From assembly GCF_019599045.1 (NCBI RefSeq), contig NZ_CP080623.1:1634501-1698500 (forward strand): a stretch of 64,000 nucleotides of DNA, given 5' to 3'. Position 1 is the stretch's first letter; every line of letters begins with the position of its first letter. Positions 1-8,087 of the stretch are shown here, piece after piece. The notes beneath the pieces were generated by a model, which worked only from the letters and a program-made list of their open reading frames with translations, was not told the origin of the DNA and made no database searches. The position numbers were made by a program, and so were the translations under genes. This DNA is from Roseovarius sp. SCSIO 43702. GTDB taxonomy: Bacteria; Pseudomonadota; Alphaproteobacteria; Rhodobacterales; Rhodobacteraceae.

Positions 1-928
1 CGCGCTCGGAACGGCCGCGGCGGCCGATCTCTTCCCATTGCGATTTCACCTCCCCGGGAACCTCGAAGGGGCCATAGTTCCAGCCATAGGCCTCCTTGGC
101 CGCCACGAGCTGATCGTCGTCGGTCAGCGCGCCGTGGCCCTTGGACGTGTCCTGCGCCGCGTGGCCCAGGGCGATGTGCGTCTTGCAGGCGATCATCGAG
201 GGTTTCGAGGATTTCTTCGCCGCCGTGATGGCCGCGTCGATCGCATCGGGATCGTGGCCGTCGATCTCCTGCACGTGCCATCCGGCGGACTTGAACCGCT
301 TGACCTGGTCGGTGTCGTCGGCGAGCGAGACCTTGCCGTCGATGGTGATGTCGTTGTTGTCCCAGAACACCACGAGCTTGCCCAGCCGCAGGCGGCCGGC
401 GAGGGTGATGGCCTCCTGGCTCACGCCCTCCATCAGACAGCCGTCGCCGGCGATCACGTATGTATGGTGATCCACGAGCTTGGCCCCGTGGCGGGCGCGC
501 AGGTGTTCCTCGGCGATGGCGAAGCCCACGGAGTTGGCGATGCCCTGTCCCAGGGGGCCCGTCGTGGTCTCGATCGCGGGGTGAAGGAAGTTCTCGGGAT
601 GGCCCGCCGTGGGTGCGCCCCATTGGCGGAAGGCCTTGATCTTGTCGATCTCCATTCCTTCGTGGCCCGTGAGATGCAGCAGCGAGTAGAGCAGCATCGA
701 GCCGTGCCCGGCGGAAAGGATGAAGCGGTCCCGGTCGGGCCACTGGGGCGCGCCGGCGTCGAATTTCAGGTGCTTCTCGTAGAGCACGGTCGCCACGTCG
801 GCCATGCCCATCGGCATTCCGGAATGGCCCGAATTGGCTGCGTTCACCGCATCCAGCGTGAGCGCGCGGATGGCGGCGGCGCGCATCCAGTGATCGGGGT
901 TGGCGGAGCGGAGGGCAGCGATATCCAC
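1..928 (-). CDS. tkt: Transketolase, N-terminal part (runs off the left edge)
   Basis: Thiamine-diphosphate enzyme of the pentose phosphate and Calvin pathways, moving two-carbon ketol units between sugar phosphates. About 309 codons are present, covering the TPP-binding N-terminal domain. The protein opens [18 protein letters not shown] and shows the family features [10 protein letters not shown], a [12 protein letters not shown] segment, GPLGQG and the TPP motif [13 protein letters not shown]. The start is taken as GTG at 928, preceded by AGAGGA about 10 bases upstream; an ATG at 938 is out of frame. The C-terminal half lies outside the window. It is divergent from the coiled-coil/zapA pair. 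The identification is firm from sequence similarity alone. Confidence 0.95.
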   Translation of the reverse strand, partial: MDIAALRSANPDHWMRAAAIRALTLDAVNAANSGHSGMPMGMADVATVLYEKHLKFDAGAPQWPDRDRFILSAGHGSMLLYSLLHLTGHEGMEIDKIKAFRQWGAPTAGHPENFLHPAIETTTGPLGQGIANSVGFAIAEEHLRARHGAKLVDHHTYVIAGDGCLMEGVSQEAITLAGRLRLGKLVVFWDNNDITIDGKVSLADDTDQVKRFKSAGWHVQEIDGHDPDAIDAAITAAKKSSKPSMIACKTHIALGHAAQDTSKGHGALTDDDQLVAAKEAYGWNYGPFEVPGEVKSQWEEIGRRGRSER

Positions 929-1078
929 GGGCAGGCATCCTCTGGCAGGGTGGGATCAGATGGAGCGTGAATACCAGCACCCGGCCAAAGTTCAACCTCT
1001 GCCGTCGCGGCGCGGCGCCCGCTTTGCATAAGGCGCGCAATTTTGGCAGGCTTTGGGTAGAGTTGACCCATACGGGTG

Positions 1079-1099
1079 CCGGGCGCGATTCGCGCCCGG
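1079..1099. repeat. Perfect inverted repeat in the tkt/zapA divergent spacer
   Basis: CCGGGCGCG, a 3-base loop ATT, then CGCGCCCGG: a perfect 9-bp stem between the divergent transketolase and coiled-coil genes. No T-run follows on either strand, so it is more likely an operator or a 5'-UTR hairpin of the rightward operon than a terminator. The function is not known. Confidence 0.35.
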
Positions 1100-1141
1100 A
1101 AGTGTCAAGAGACAGAATAATGATCGAGGGGACGAGGAGAG

Positions 1142-1675
1142 ATGAGCGAGACGGACGCGCTACAGGGGCGCATCATGGCCGCACTCGACCGGATCGGGCA
1201 GGGGCTCGAGAAGATGCAGGCCGCGCCGGCGGAGGACGCGCCCGAGACGGGCGAGACGGAACAGCTTCGCCGTGATCTCGAGGAGGAGCGGCTGGCCAAT
1301 GCTCAGCTCGAGGAACGGGTGAAGGCACTGAGCGCGAAGCTGCGCAAGCTCGAGGAAGAGGGCGCCGCGTCGAGCGGGGCGCGGGAGAAATCCGAGACCG
1401 AACGCCGCGACGCGATGCGGCGCATGGACACCGAGCTCCAGGCGCTGAGGCTCGCCAACCAGCAACTGCGCGACAACAACGCCGCGCTGCGCGAGGCCAA
1501 TGAAACGGGCGTGGTCGAGCCGCATCTGATCAACAAGGCGATGATGGCCGAGCTCGAGGGTCTGCGCGCCGCTCGGGCCGCGGACCGCGCCGAGATGGAC
1601 CTGGTGCTGGCCGAGCTCGACCGCACGCTCGACACCGGCGGCGAGACCGGTGATGCCGAAACGGAGGATGCCTGA
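1142..1675 (+). CDS. Coiled-coil protein encoded directly before ZapA
   Basis: Unnamed 177-aa protein that is almost entirely charged heptad-like helix from about residue 40 to 160 (runs such as QLRRDLEEERLANAQLEERVKAL). It has no signal peptide or membrane span. The stop overlaps the zapA start (TGATG at 1673-1677), so the two genes are translationally coupled. A small coiled-coil protein paired with ZapA suggests a divisome role like that of ZapB, but I see no specific ZapB similarity and that role is inference from context. The start ATG at 1142 follows GAGGAGAG, a good ribosome site. Confidence 0.8.
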   Translation: MSETDALQGRIMAALDRIGQGLEKMQAAPAEDAPETGETEQLRRDLEEERLANAQLEERVKALSAKLRKLEEEGAASSGAREKSETERRDAMRRMDTELQALRLANQQLRDNNAALREANETGVVEPHLINKAMMAELEGLRAARAADRAEMDLVLAELDRTLDTGGETGDAETEDA

Positions 1676-2070
1676 TGCCCGAAGTCGAGATCGAGATCGG
1701 AGGCCGCAAGTTCGAGGTGTCCTGCCAGGAGGGCGAGGAGCATTACCTGCACACCGCCGCGAAGATGCTGGACGAGGAGGCGACGGTTCTTGCCGCGCAG
1801 ATCGGCCGGATTCCCGAGGCGCGGATGCTTCTGATGGCGGGGCTGATGCTGGCCGACAAGACCGCGGGCATGCAGGACAAGCTGCGCGAGGCCGAGGACA
1901 AGCTGGCCGAACGGGATGCCGAGCTGGCGCGGCTGCGCGACGCGCCGCCGCCCGAGGCGCAGCGGATCGAGGTGCCGGTCCTGCCCGACGGCGTGAGCGA
2001 TGCGCTGGCCGAGATCGCGGCCCGCGCCGAGGCCCTGGCCGAAGAGGTGGAGGCGAAAGCCGGCGCCTGA
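1675..2070 (+). CDS. zapA: Cell division protein ZapA
   Basis: Cytoplasmic FtsZ-associated protein that crosslinks FtsZ protofilaments at the division ring. 131 aa. The N-terminal globular part (about 1-60) has the family pattern VEIEIGGRKFEVSCQEGEE followed by AAKMLDEEA, and then a long helix for dimerisation (about 65-130). The C-terminal tail, rich in Ala and Glu, is longer than in E. coli ZapA, as is usual in alphaproteobacteria. The start overlaps the stop of the upstream coiled-coil gene, which fixes it well. Confidence 0.9.
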   Translation: MPEVEIEIGGRKFEVSCQEGEEHYLHTAAKMLDEEATVLAAQIGRIPEARMLLMAGLMLADKTAGMQDKLREAEDKLAERDAELARLRDAPPPEAQRIEVPVLPDGVSDALAEIAARAEALAEEVEAKAGA

Positions 2071-2135
2071 GAAGGTTTTCTCGAAACATCTCGCGCGTGA
2101 TGCGCCGGGGTCCGCGCCAGTGGCAACCGGGGAAG

Positions 2136-2210
2136 GAGGGGCGTTGCCCCTCACCGTGAAAGCCCGAGGGCTTTCACGGCTCACCCCAGGATATTTCGGG
2201 CAAGAAGAAG
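2136..2210 (+). repeat. Extragenic repeat with hairpin and GGATATTT...GGCAAGAAGAAG tail
   Basis: Between zapA and uvrD. It contains a perfect inverted repeat with arms CCGTGAAAGCCC (2154-2165) and GGGCTTTCACGG (2168-2179), then GGATATTTCGGGCAAGAAGAAG-type sequence at 2189-2210. A second copy of the tail is on the minus strand at 7469-7491. From memory this tail is a common dispersed extragenic sequence in roseobacters. There is no T-run after the hairpin, so it is not a canonical terminator. Confidence 0.55.
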
Positions 2211-2288
2211 CGCGGGCGGCGTCCAGGGCGGGAACAATAGCGGAACATTTTCTTTAACTCGCCGCACGGCGCGGGTAGGATGGCGGCC

Positions 2289-4631
2289 ATGAGCGATTTC
2301 AGCGATTCAGATGCCTTCGAGGGGGCCTCCCTCTCTGCGCGGGCGATGGCCGCGCGTCCGATGCCCTATCTCGACGATCTCAACCCCGCGCAGCGCGAGG
2401 CGGTGGAGCGGCTCGATGGGCCGGTCCTCATGCTTGCGGGGGCGGGGACGGGCAAGACCAAGGCGCTGACCAGCCGGATCGCGCATCTTCTGAACACCGG
2501 GGCCGCGCGCCCCAACGAGATCCTGGCGGTGACATTCACCAACAAGGCCGCACGCGAGATGAAGACGCGGGTGGGCCGGCACCTGGGCGAGGCGGTCGAG
2601 GGGATGCCGTGGCTGGGGACGTTTCATTCGATCTGCGTGAAACTCCTGCGGCGTCACGCCGAGCTTGTGGGGCTCAAGTCGAACTTCACCATTCTCGACA
2701 CCGACGATCAGCTTCGGCTTCTGAAACAACTGGTGCAGGCCGCGGGCATCGACGACAAGCGGTGGCCCGCGCGGCAACTGGCGGGCATCATCGACCACTG
2801 GAAGAACCGCGCCTGGACACCCGACAAGGTGCCTGCGAGCGAAGCCAGCGCCTATGACGGCAAGGCGGTCGCGCTCTACACGCTTTACCAGACCCGCCTG
2901 CGCGAGCTGAACGCGGTCGATTTCGGTGACCTGCTCTTGCACATGGTCGTGATCTTCCAGACCCACGAGGACGTGCTCGCGCAGTATCAACGGTGGTTCC
3001 GCTACATCCTCGTGGACGAATACCAGGACACGAACGTCGCGCAATACATGTGGCTGCGCCTTCTGGCCGCCGCGCATCGCAACATCTGCTGCGTGGGCGA
3101 CGACGACCAGTCGATCTATGGCTGGCGAGGGGCCGAGGTGGGCAACATCCTGCGATTCGAGAAGGACTTTCCGGGCGCGCATGTGGTGCGGCTCGAACAG
3201 AACTACCGCTCGACCGAGCATATCCTGGCTGCCGCCGGGGGCGTGATCTCCGCCAACAAGGGGCGGCTCGGCAAGGAACTTTGGACCGATGCGCAGGGCG
3301 GCGAGAAAGTGCGCCTGATCGGCCATTGGGACGGCGAGGAGGAGGCGCGCTGGATCGGTGAGGAGATCGAGGCGATGCAGGCGGGCACGCGCGGGATGCG
3401 GGCCTTCGGGCTGGACGAGATCGCGATCCTCGTGCGCGCTTCGCACCAGATGCGCGCCTTCGAGGATCGGTTCCTGACGATCGGGATGGCCTATCGCGTG
3501 ATCGGGGGGCCGCGCTTCTACGAGCGGATGGAGATCCGCGATGCCATGGCCTATTTCCGGCTGGTGGTCAGCCCCGCCGACGACCTGGCCTTCGAGCGGA
3601 TCGTGAACACGCCCAAGCGCGGGCTGGGTGACAAGGCGCAGCAGACCATCCAGCGCATCGCGCGCGAGAACGGCGTGAGCCTCGTCGATGGCGCGGCTCT
3701 CGCGGTCGAACAGGGCGCGATCAAGGGCAAGGGTGCGCAAGAGCTTGGCAAGCTGGTCGTCGACCTGAGCCGCTGGGGTCGGATGACGGGCGACAAGAGC
3801 CTGAGCCACATGGAACTGGCCGAGATCATCCTGGACGAATCGGGCTACACCGAGATGTGGCAGAACGACAAGACGCCCGAGGCGCCGGGCCGACTCGAGA
3901 ACCTTAAGGAACTGGTGAAGGCGCTGGAGGGGTTCGAGAACCTGCAAGGCTTCCTCGAGCATGTCAGCCTCATCATGGACAACGAGAGCGACGAGGCGGG
4001 CGAGAAGGTCAGCATCATGACGCTGCACGCCGCGAAGGGGCTGGAGTTTCCGGCCGTCTTCCTGCCGGGCTGGGAGGACGGGCTTTTCCCGTCGCAACGC
4101 AGCATGGACGAGAACGGTCTCAAGGGCGTGGAGGAAGAGCGGCGGCTCGCCTACGTCGGAATCACGCGGGCCGAGGAGCTTTGCACCATTTCCTTCGCGG
4201 GCAACCGTCGGGTGTTCGGGCAATGGCAGTCCTCGCTGCCCTCGCGCTTCATCGACGAGTTGCCGGAGGAGCATGTGGAGGTGTTGACGCCGCCCGGTCT
4301 CTACGGTGGTGGCTATGGCGCGGCGGGCATGACGAGCGGGATCGAGGAGCGTGCAGCGCGGGCCGATGCCTACAACTCGCCCGGTTGGCGAAGGCTTCAG
4401 GCGCGGGCAGGCGAGCGGCCCCTGAGCCAGCCCCGCGAGAGCAAGTCGAGCGTCATCGACATGCAGGCCGTGAGCGCGCACACGGTCGGCGAAAGCGTGT
4501 TCCACCAGAAGTTCGGCTATGGCCGGATCGAGGGGATCGAGGGCGACAAGCTCGAGATCGCGTTCGAGAAGGCCGGCGTGAAGAAGGTGGTCGCGCGGTT
4601 CGTCACCGGGGCGGACGATGTGCCGTTCTGA
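2289..4631 (+). CDS. uvrD: ATP-dependent DNA helicase UvrD/PcrA
   Basis: Superfamily-1 3'-5' helicase acting in nucleotide excision repair, mismatch repair and clearing of stalled forks. About 780 aa. Q-motif LNPAQREAV near residue 31, Walker A AGAGTGKT at about 50-57, Walker B/DEYQDTN near 245, GDDDQSIYGWRGA, QNYRST, then the C-terminal motifs TLHAAKGLEFPAVFLPG and VEEERRLAYVGITRA. The last 60 residues (VFHQKFGYGRIEGIEGDKLEI) are the Tudor-like tail that binds RNA polymerase in PcrA/UvrD. An ATG lies 9 bases upstream at 2280, but AGGA at 2277-2280 is placed to serve 2289. Confidence 0.95.
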   Translation: MSDFSDSDAFEGASLSARAMAARPMPYLDDLNPAQREAVERLDGPVLMLAGAGTGKTKALTSRIAHLLNTGAARPNEILAVTFTNKAAREMKTRVGRHLGEAVEGMPWLGTFHSICVKLLRRHAELVGLKSNFTILDTDDQLRLLKQLVQAAGIDDKRWPARQLAGIIDHWKNRAWTPDKVPASEASAYDGKAVALYTLYQTRLRELNAVDFGDLLLHMVVIFQTHEDVLAQYQRWFRYILVDEYQDTNVAQYMWLRLLAAAHRNICCVGDDDQSIYGWRGAEVGNILRFEKDFPGAHVVRLEQNYRSTEHILAAAGGVISANKGRLGKELWTDAQGGEKVRLIGHWDGEEEARWIGEEIEAMQAGTRGMRAFGLDEIAILVRASHQMRAFEDRFLTIGMAYRVIGGPRFYERMEIRDAMAYFRLVVSPADDLAFERIVNTPKRGLGDKAQQTIQRIARENGVSLVDGAALAVEQGAIKGKGAQELGKLVVDLSRWGRMTGDKSLSHMELAEIILDESGYTEMWQNDKTPEAPGRLENLKELVKALEGFENLQGFLEHVSLIMDNESDEAGEKVSIMTLHAAKGLEFPAVFLPGWEDGLFPSQRSMDENGLKGVEEERRLAYVGITRAEELCTISFAGNRRVFGQWQSSLPSRFIDELPEEHVEVLTPPGLYGGGYGAAGMTSGIEERAARADAYNSPGWRRLQARAGERPLSQPRESKSSVIDMQAVSAHTVGESVFHQKFGYGRIEGIEGDKLEIAFEKAGVKKVVARFVTGADDVPF

Positions 4632-4710
4632 ACGCGCCGGGCCGGGGATGGCTTGATCCGGGCCCGGCTTCTCCTAGCTTCTGCAGGGTAGCGGAAAAGG
4701 AGATGTTCAC

Positions 4711-5058
4711 ATGATACGAGTTTGTCTGGCCGCAGGAATTTTCGCCCTGGCAACGCCTCTGGCCGCCGCCGACTTGGCGGATGCCGAGTTGATCAACGAG
4801 ACGATCATCGGCAACACCGTCGAGGGCGAGATGGAAAGCGGCGGTCCCTATGCCGAATTCTATGACGAGGACGGCACGATTCGGGCGCTCGATTACACTG
4901 GCGAATGGTCGGTCGAGGAAAACCAGCTCTGCTTCGATTACGGCGAGGAGTCAGCGTGCTGGGATGTGATGATCGACGGCGACGAGGTGACGTGGATGGT
5001 GGACGGCAAGGCCGGGGGCACCGGCATCGTTCTCAAAGGAAATCCCAAGGGTTACTGA
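4711..5058 (+). CDS. Small exported protein of unknown function
   Basis: 115 aa with a clear Sec signal peptide (MIRVCLAAGIFALATPLAAA, cleavage near residue 20). The mature part is about 95 residues, acidic and rich in aromatic and Gly residues, with a probable disulfide between two Cys around LCFDYGEESACWD. It looks like a small periplasmic beta-sheet protein. I do not recognise the family. An AAAAGGAG ribosome site precedes ATG 4711, and a strong terminator follows 30 bases after the stop, so it is a single-gene transcript. Confidence 0.8.
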   Translation: MIRVCLAAGIFALATPLAAADLADAELINETIIGNTVEGEMESGGPYAEFYDEDGTIRALDYTGEWSVEENQLCFDYGEESACWDVMIDGDEVTWMVDGKAGGTGIVLKGNPKGY

Positions 5059-5087
5059 GCGCGGCGCGTGTTCGCGAAACCTGTCGG

Positions 5088-5121
5088 GGCGGGGCTGCGG
5101 GATGCGCAGCCCCGCCTTTTT
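5088..5121 (+). terminator. Rho-independent terminator of the small exported protein gene
   Basis: A 12-bp GC stem (GGCGGGGCTGCG / CGCAGCCCCGCC) around a 5-base loop, followed immediately by TTTTT at 5117-5121. It lies 30 bases after the stop at 5058 and insulates the riboswitch transcript that begins downstream. Confidence 0.9.
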
Positions 5122-5183
5122 CATGCGCGAGTGCAGAGAAGTCTTGATCCGGTTTAGCGCCCGCGGCACAGTCATCGCATCCT

Positions 5184-5356
5184 AGGGTGCCGCCCCCGAA
5201 AGGGGTCGGAGAATTGGGAAGCCGGTTGAAGTCCGGCGCTGCCCCCGCAACGGTAAGGAGGGGCGACAGGGCGTTATGCCACTGGATCGGGATCGATCCG
5301 GGAAGGTGCCCGTCGCAGGCCATGCGGCCAACCTCTCAGCCCGGAAACCAGCCTTG
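5184..5356 (+). promoter_or_regulatory. Cobalamin (B12) riboswitch
   Basis: All conserved blocks are readable in order: GGTGCC (5186), GGGAAGCCGG followed by the small hairpin GCCGG-TTGAAG-TCCGGC (5221-5237), GCTGCCCCCGCAACGGTAA (5238-5256), the B12 box GCCACTG (5278-5284), GGGAAGG (5300-5306), and the closing AGCCCGGAAACCAGCC (about 5339-5353). Downstream, TCCCCG at 5432-5437 can pair with CGGGGA at 5461-5466, which covers the ribosome site of the gene at 5476, so translational repression by adenosylcobalamin is the likely mechanism (inference). The aptamer itself is unambiguous by its consensus elements. Confidence 0.92.
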
Positions 5357-5475
5357 GGATCACGTCAAACCGCGGGGGGCGGTGGCGGCGGAGAATGCCC
5401 GACTTGTCAAGGCATTGGTCCCCGAAGCTCATCCCCGCCCCAGCCGGCCCGGGGTGTGGTCGGGGAGAAAAACAC

Positions 5476-5745
5476 ATGACGATGACACGCATCCTGAGCG
5501 GTCTCGAGGAGAGCGAGACGTTGGGCGCCGAGGCGGAGGCCATGGCGCGTTTGGGGTTCCTCGAATGGGCGCTCGCCGCCGAGGGCCAGGTCACGCCGGA
5601 TACGGTACGCGATGCGCTCGCACACCCGGCAGCGCGGCACGCCGAAAGCGCGGCGGCGCAGGCCTTCGTGGGATATCTGCGCGAGGCCGTGCAGGCGGCG
5701 AGCGCACCGCGCGGACGGCGGGGACGGGCGCGTCTGGTGCATTAG
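5476..5745 (+). CDS. Unrecognised 89-aa protein under B12 riboswitch control
   Basis: Starts at ATG 5476, 8 bases after GGGGAG (5462-5467); the reading frame extends further upstream, but only into the riboswitch expression platform. The product is small, Ala/Glu-rich and mostly helical, with a basic tail (APRGRRGRARLVH). It has no Cys, signal peptide or membrane span. I do not recognise the family. It is the only gene downstream of the riboswitch on this strand; the next gene (MttB-family) is convergent. Riboswitch control suggests a role tied to cobalamin supply or to a B12-independent alternative, but nothing in the protein names it. Confidence 0.65.
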   Translation: MTMTRILSGLEESETLGAEAEAMARLGFLEWALAAEGQVTPDTVRDALAHPAARHAESAAAQAFVGYLREAVQAASAPRGRRGRARLVH

Positions 5746-5852
5746 CTTGGCAGAAGGCGGTTAACGCCTCCTTCACGTGGTGCCCCGCATGGGGGGCGCG
5801 GCGTTCAGGTCGGCCCGCGATGGATGCCACGTCGGTGCATCGAGCCGATGCG

Positions 5853-7391
5853 TCAGCTTTCCGGAGCCGCGCCTCCCGCCTCCGAAAGCCGGGCCACGCG
5901 CTCGCGAAAGGTCGCGAGCCGGTCGGGATCGCCGATGGGATCGGGCGCATCGCGAAGGATGTCCTGCCAGAGCCCGGTCGCACGGGCCGAGGCGTCGATG
6001 CCGCCATGCTCGGACCAGGTGCCGAAATTCGACCAGTCGCCCACGAGGGGCTCGTAGAACTCGGTCCGGTAGCGCTCCATCGTGTGTCCGGTGCCGAAGA
6101 AATGCCCGCCCGGCGGCACCTCGGCCAGCGCGTCGAGCGCGATCTCGGCGTCATCGGCTGGCGACGGGGTGCAGAGCTCGGCCATCATCTGAAGCACCTC
6201 GAGATCGGTGATGAGCTTTTCGTAGGACACGGTCAGCCCGCCTTCGAGCCAACCGGCGGAATGCACGATGACCGTGGCCCCGGCCAGAAGGCAGCCCCAG
6301 TTCGCGAACTGCGTCTCGTTCGCCGCCTGCGCGTCGGCGATGTTGGCCGCCGATCCCGAGGCGCAGCGCCAGGGCAGGCCGAGCCGGCGTGCCAGTTGGC
6401 CCGCGGCCAGCGAGGCGCGGAAGTGTTCGGGCGTGCCGAAGGCCGGTGCGCCAGTCTTCATGTCCACGTTCGAGGTGAAGGTGCCGTAGCAGACAGGCGC
6501 GCCGGGGCGCGCAAGCTGGGTGAGGGTGATCGCGGCCAGCGCCTCGGCGTGGCTGAGCGTGATCGCGCCCGCCACGGTGATGGGCGCCATGGCCCCCATG
6601 AGCGTGAAGGGTGTCACGATCGAGACCTGGCCCGCGCGCGCGAAGTCGATTAGCCCCTGCGCCATGGGGATGTCGAGGGTGCGCGGGCTGTTGGTGTTGA
6701 TGATCGTGTAGCAATGCGGGTTGGCGGCGAACTCGGCGTCCGAGAGGCCGCGGAATTCCTGCAAGAGCTCGAAGCTCTGCCGGACCTGGGGCGTGCCGCG
6801 GGCGAAGACGAAGGGCAGCTTGTCGGTCAGCGCGAATTGCGCGTCGAGCGTGGCGTAGTGGCGCAGGTGCATCGGCACGTCCTGCGGCTCGACCAGGGGC
6901 GGAACCATGTGGAGCACGTCGAAATGCTGGGTCAGGGTCACGAGCTCGCGGAAGTCGCGTTCGCAGCCTGGCCTGCGCCCGCGCGCAAGGTCGGTGGCAT
7001 GGGGCGCCCCCGCGCCCGGCTGGAACACCAGCCGGCCCAGTTCGAGCGTCACGTCGCGGTCGCGCGTGGCGGCGCGGCAATGGATCGCGCGGGGGGCGCG
7101 GGCCACGGCCGCCTCGACGATATCGCGGCCCAGGCGGACCATCTCGCCCGCCTGGTCGACACGCGCGCCCGCTTTCGAGAAAAGCGCGCGGGCCTCGGGG
7201 AGAAGCACCTTGATCCCCAGTCGTTCCAGCACCTCGAGCGCCGCCTCGTGCATCGCCTCGATCCTGTCGTCCGGGAAGGCGCTCATGGTGGGAAAGGGAT
7301 TGCGCAGGTTGCGGTAATCGGTCCGGCGCGAGGGGGCCGTCCCGGTCTCCTGTCGGGCCTTGCGGCCGCGTCTGCGGGGGGCGGGCGTCAT
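5853..7391 (-). CDS. MttB-superfamily (trimethylamine/betaine-type) corrinoid methyltransferase
   Basis: About 512 aa, full length for the MttB family, whose members move a methyl group from a quaternary or tertiary amine to a corrinoid protein. After a basic N-terminus (RRRGRKARQ) come family segments such as AALEVLERLGIKVLLPEARALF, the central barrel (INTNSPRTLD, GAMAPITVAGAITLSHAEALA, CYGTFTSNVDMKTGAPAFGTPE) and the C-terminal GGHFFGTGHTMERYRTEFYEP. No in-frame amber codon is present, so this is a non-pyrrolysine member; characterised ones include glycine betaine:corrinoid methyltransferase MtgB. The frame opens at a TTG at 7421, but ATG 7391 gives the usual N-terminus. No corrinoid-protein partner is in the window, so the substrate is uncertain. 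Confidence 0.85.
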   Translation of the reverse strand: MTPAPRRRGRKARQETGTAPSRRTDYRNLRNPFPTMSAFPDDRIEAMHEAALEVLERLGIKVLLPEARALFSKAGARVDQAGEMVRLGRDIVEAAVARAPRAIHCRAATRDRDVTLELGRLVFQPGAGAPHATDLARGRRPGCERDFRELVTLTQHFDVLHMVPPLVEPQDVPMHLRHYATLDAQFALTDKLPFVFARGTPQVRQSFELLQEFRGLSDAEFAANPHCYTIINTNSPRTLDIPMAQGLIDFARAGQVSIVTPFTLMGAMAPITVAGAITLSHAEALAAITLTQLARPGAPVCYGTFTSNVDMKTGAPAFGTPEHFRASLAAGQLARRLGLPWRCASGSAANIADAQAANETQFANWGCLLAGATVIVHSAGWLEGGLTVSYEKLITDLEVLQMMAELCTPSPADDAEIALDALAEVPPGGHFFGTGHTMERYRTEFYEPLVGDWSNFGTWSEHGGIDASARATGLWQDILRDAPDPIGDPDRLATFRERVARLSEAGGAAPES

Positions 7392-7468
7392 GGCGGGCCT
7401 CGCGGACTTCTGTCGGGCCAACTCTAGACAGGTATGTCCGGAGTCGCGAAGGGAATTCGGGGTCCGCC

Positions 7469-7491
7469 CTTCTTCTTGCCGGGAAATATCC
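7469..7491 (-). repeat. Second copy of the GGATATTT...GGCAAGAAGAAG extragenic repeat
   Basis: On the minus strand this reads GGATATTTCCCGGCAAGAAGAAG, nearly identical to 2189-2210. It sits between the divergent MttB-family gene and the cupin gene and is preceded by CCTCCGGCGG. It marks a dispersed intergenic element. Confidence 0.55.
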
Positions 7492-7570
7492 CCGCCGGAG
7501 GCTTGAAATGACCTGTCGCGCCCGCTGCGGATTGCGTATTGAGGGCGAGATCGGCGTGAAAGGACAGATC

Positions 7571-7927
7571 ATGGTTAATCTCGAGACATTCGGCGATCTT
7601 GCGAAAGTCGATACGGGCGAATTCGCCCCGAAACCCACGACCCTGACCGAGGGGCAGACGGAGGCGGCCGTGACCCTCTGGAGCTCCGGGGACGGCCGCA
7701 CCAACATCGGTGTCTGGGAATGCACGCCGGGCCATTTCACCGCCGACCGCACCGGGGCGGGGGAGTATTGCCACATCATCCACGGCCGCGCGACGGTACG
7801 CGATTCCGACGGTTCGAGAGCGCGCGAGATCGGGCCCGGCGATCTTCTGGTGTTGCCGCAGGGCTGGACGGGCGAATGGATCATCCACGAGCACATGCGC
7901 AAGCTCTTCATCATCAGCGCGACGTAG
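7571..7927 (+). CDS. Cupin-domain protein (Cupin_3/DUF861 type)
   Basis: 118 aa single-domain cupin. The core is readable as WECTPGHFTADRTGAGEYCHIIHGRATVRD (first cupin motif, with fewer His than metal-rich cupins) and then GPGDLLVLPQGWTGEWIIHEHMRKLF. This resembles the small Cupin_3 group near ureidoglycine aminohydrolase, found beside many amine and amino-acid catabolic genes. ATG 7571 follows AAAGGA; an in-frame upstream extension to 7508 lacks a ribosome site. It is divergent from the MttB-family gene, so a shared promoter region is likely. The substrate is unknown. Confidence 0.8.
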   Translation: MVNLETFGDLAKVDTGEFAPKPTTLTEGQTEAAVTLWSSGDGRTNIGVWECTPGHFTADRTGAGEYCHIIHGRATVRDSDGSRAREIGPGDLLVLPQGWTGEWIIHEHMRKLFIISAT

Positions 7928-8087
7928 ATACCGGCGCGACGTGGATGTCCGAGCCGCCTCGAGATGGACGCGAAGCATGCTTAAGAGACAATGTTGCTCT
8001 CGATCTTGAAAGTGCTCGGCTCAGCCGGAAGATGAACGGCGTTCCATGGCTCATGACGGAGTCGGTCACCGGAAAGACGATTGCCAG

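Noticed and set aside
2154..2179. Hairpin CCGTGAAAGCCC/GGGCTTTCACGG as a zapA terminator
   Set aside because: No T-run follows on the plus strand; it is better explained as part of the dispersed extragenic repeat.
2307..4505. 732-codon open frame antisense to uvrD
   Set aside because: A high-GC shadow frame. The sense strand carries all helicase motifs.
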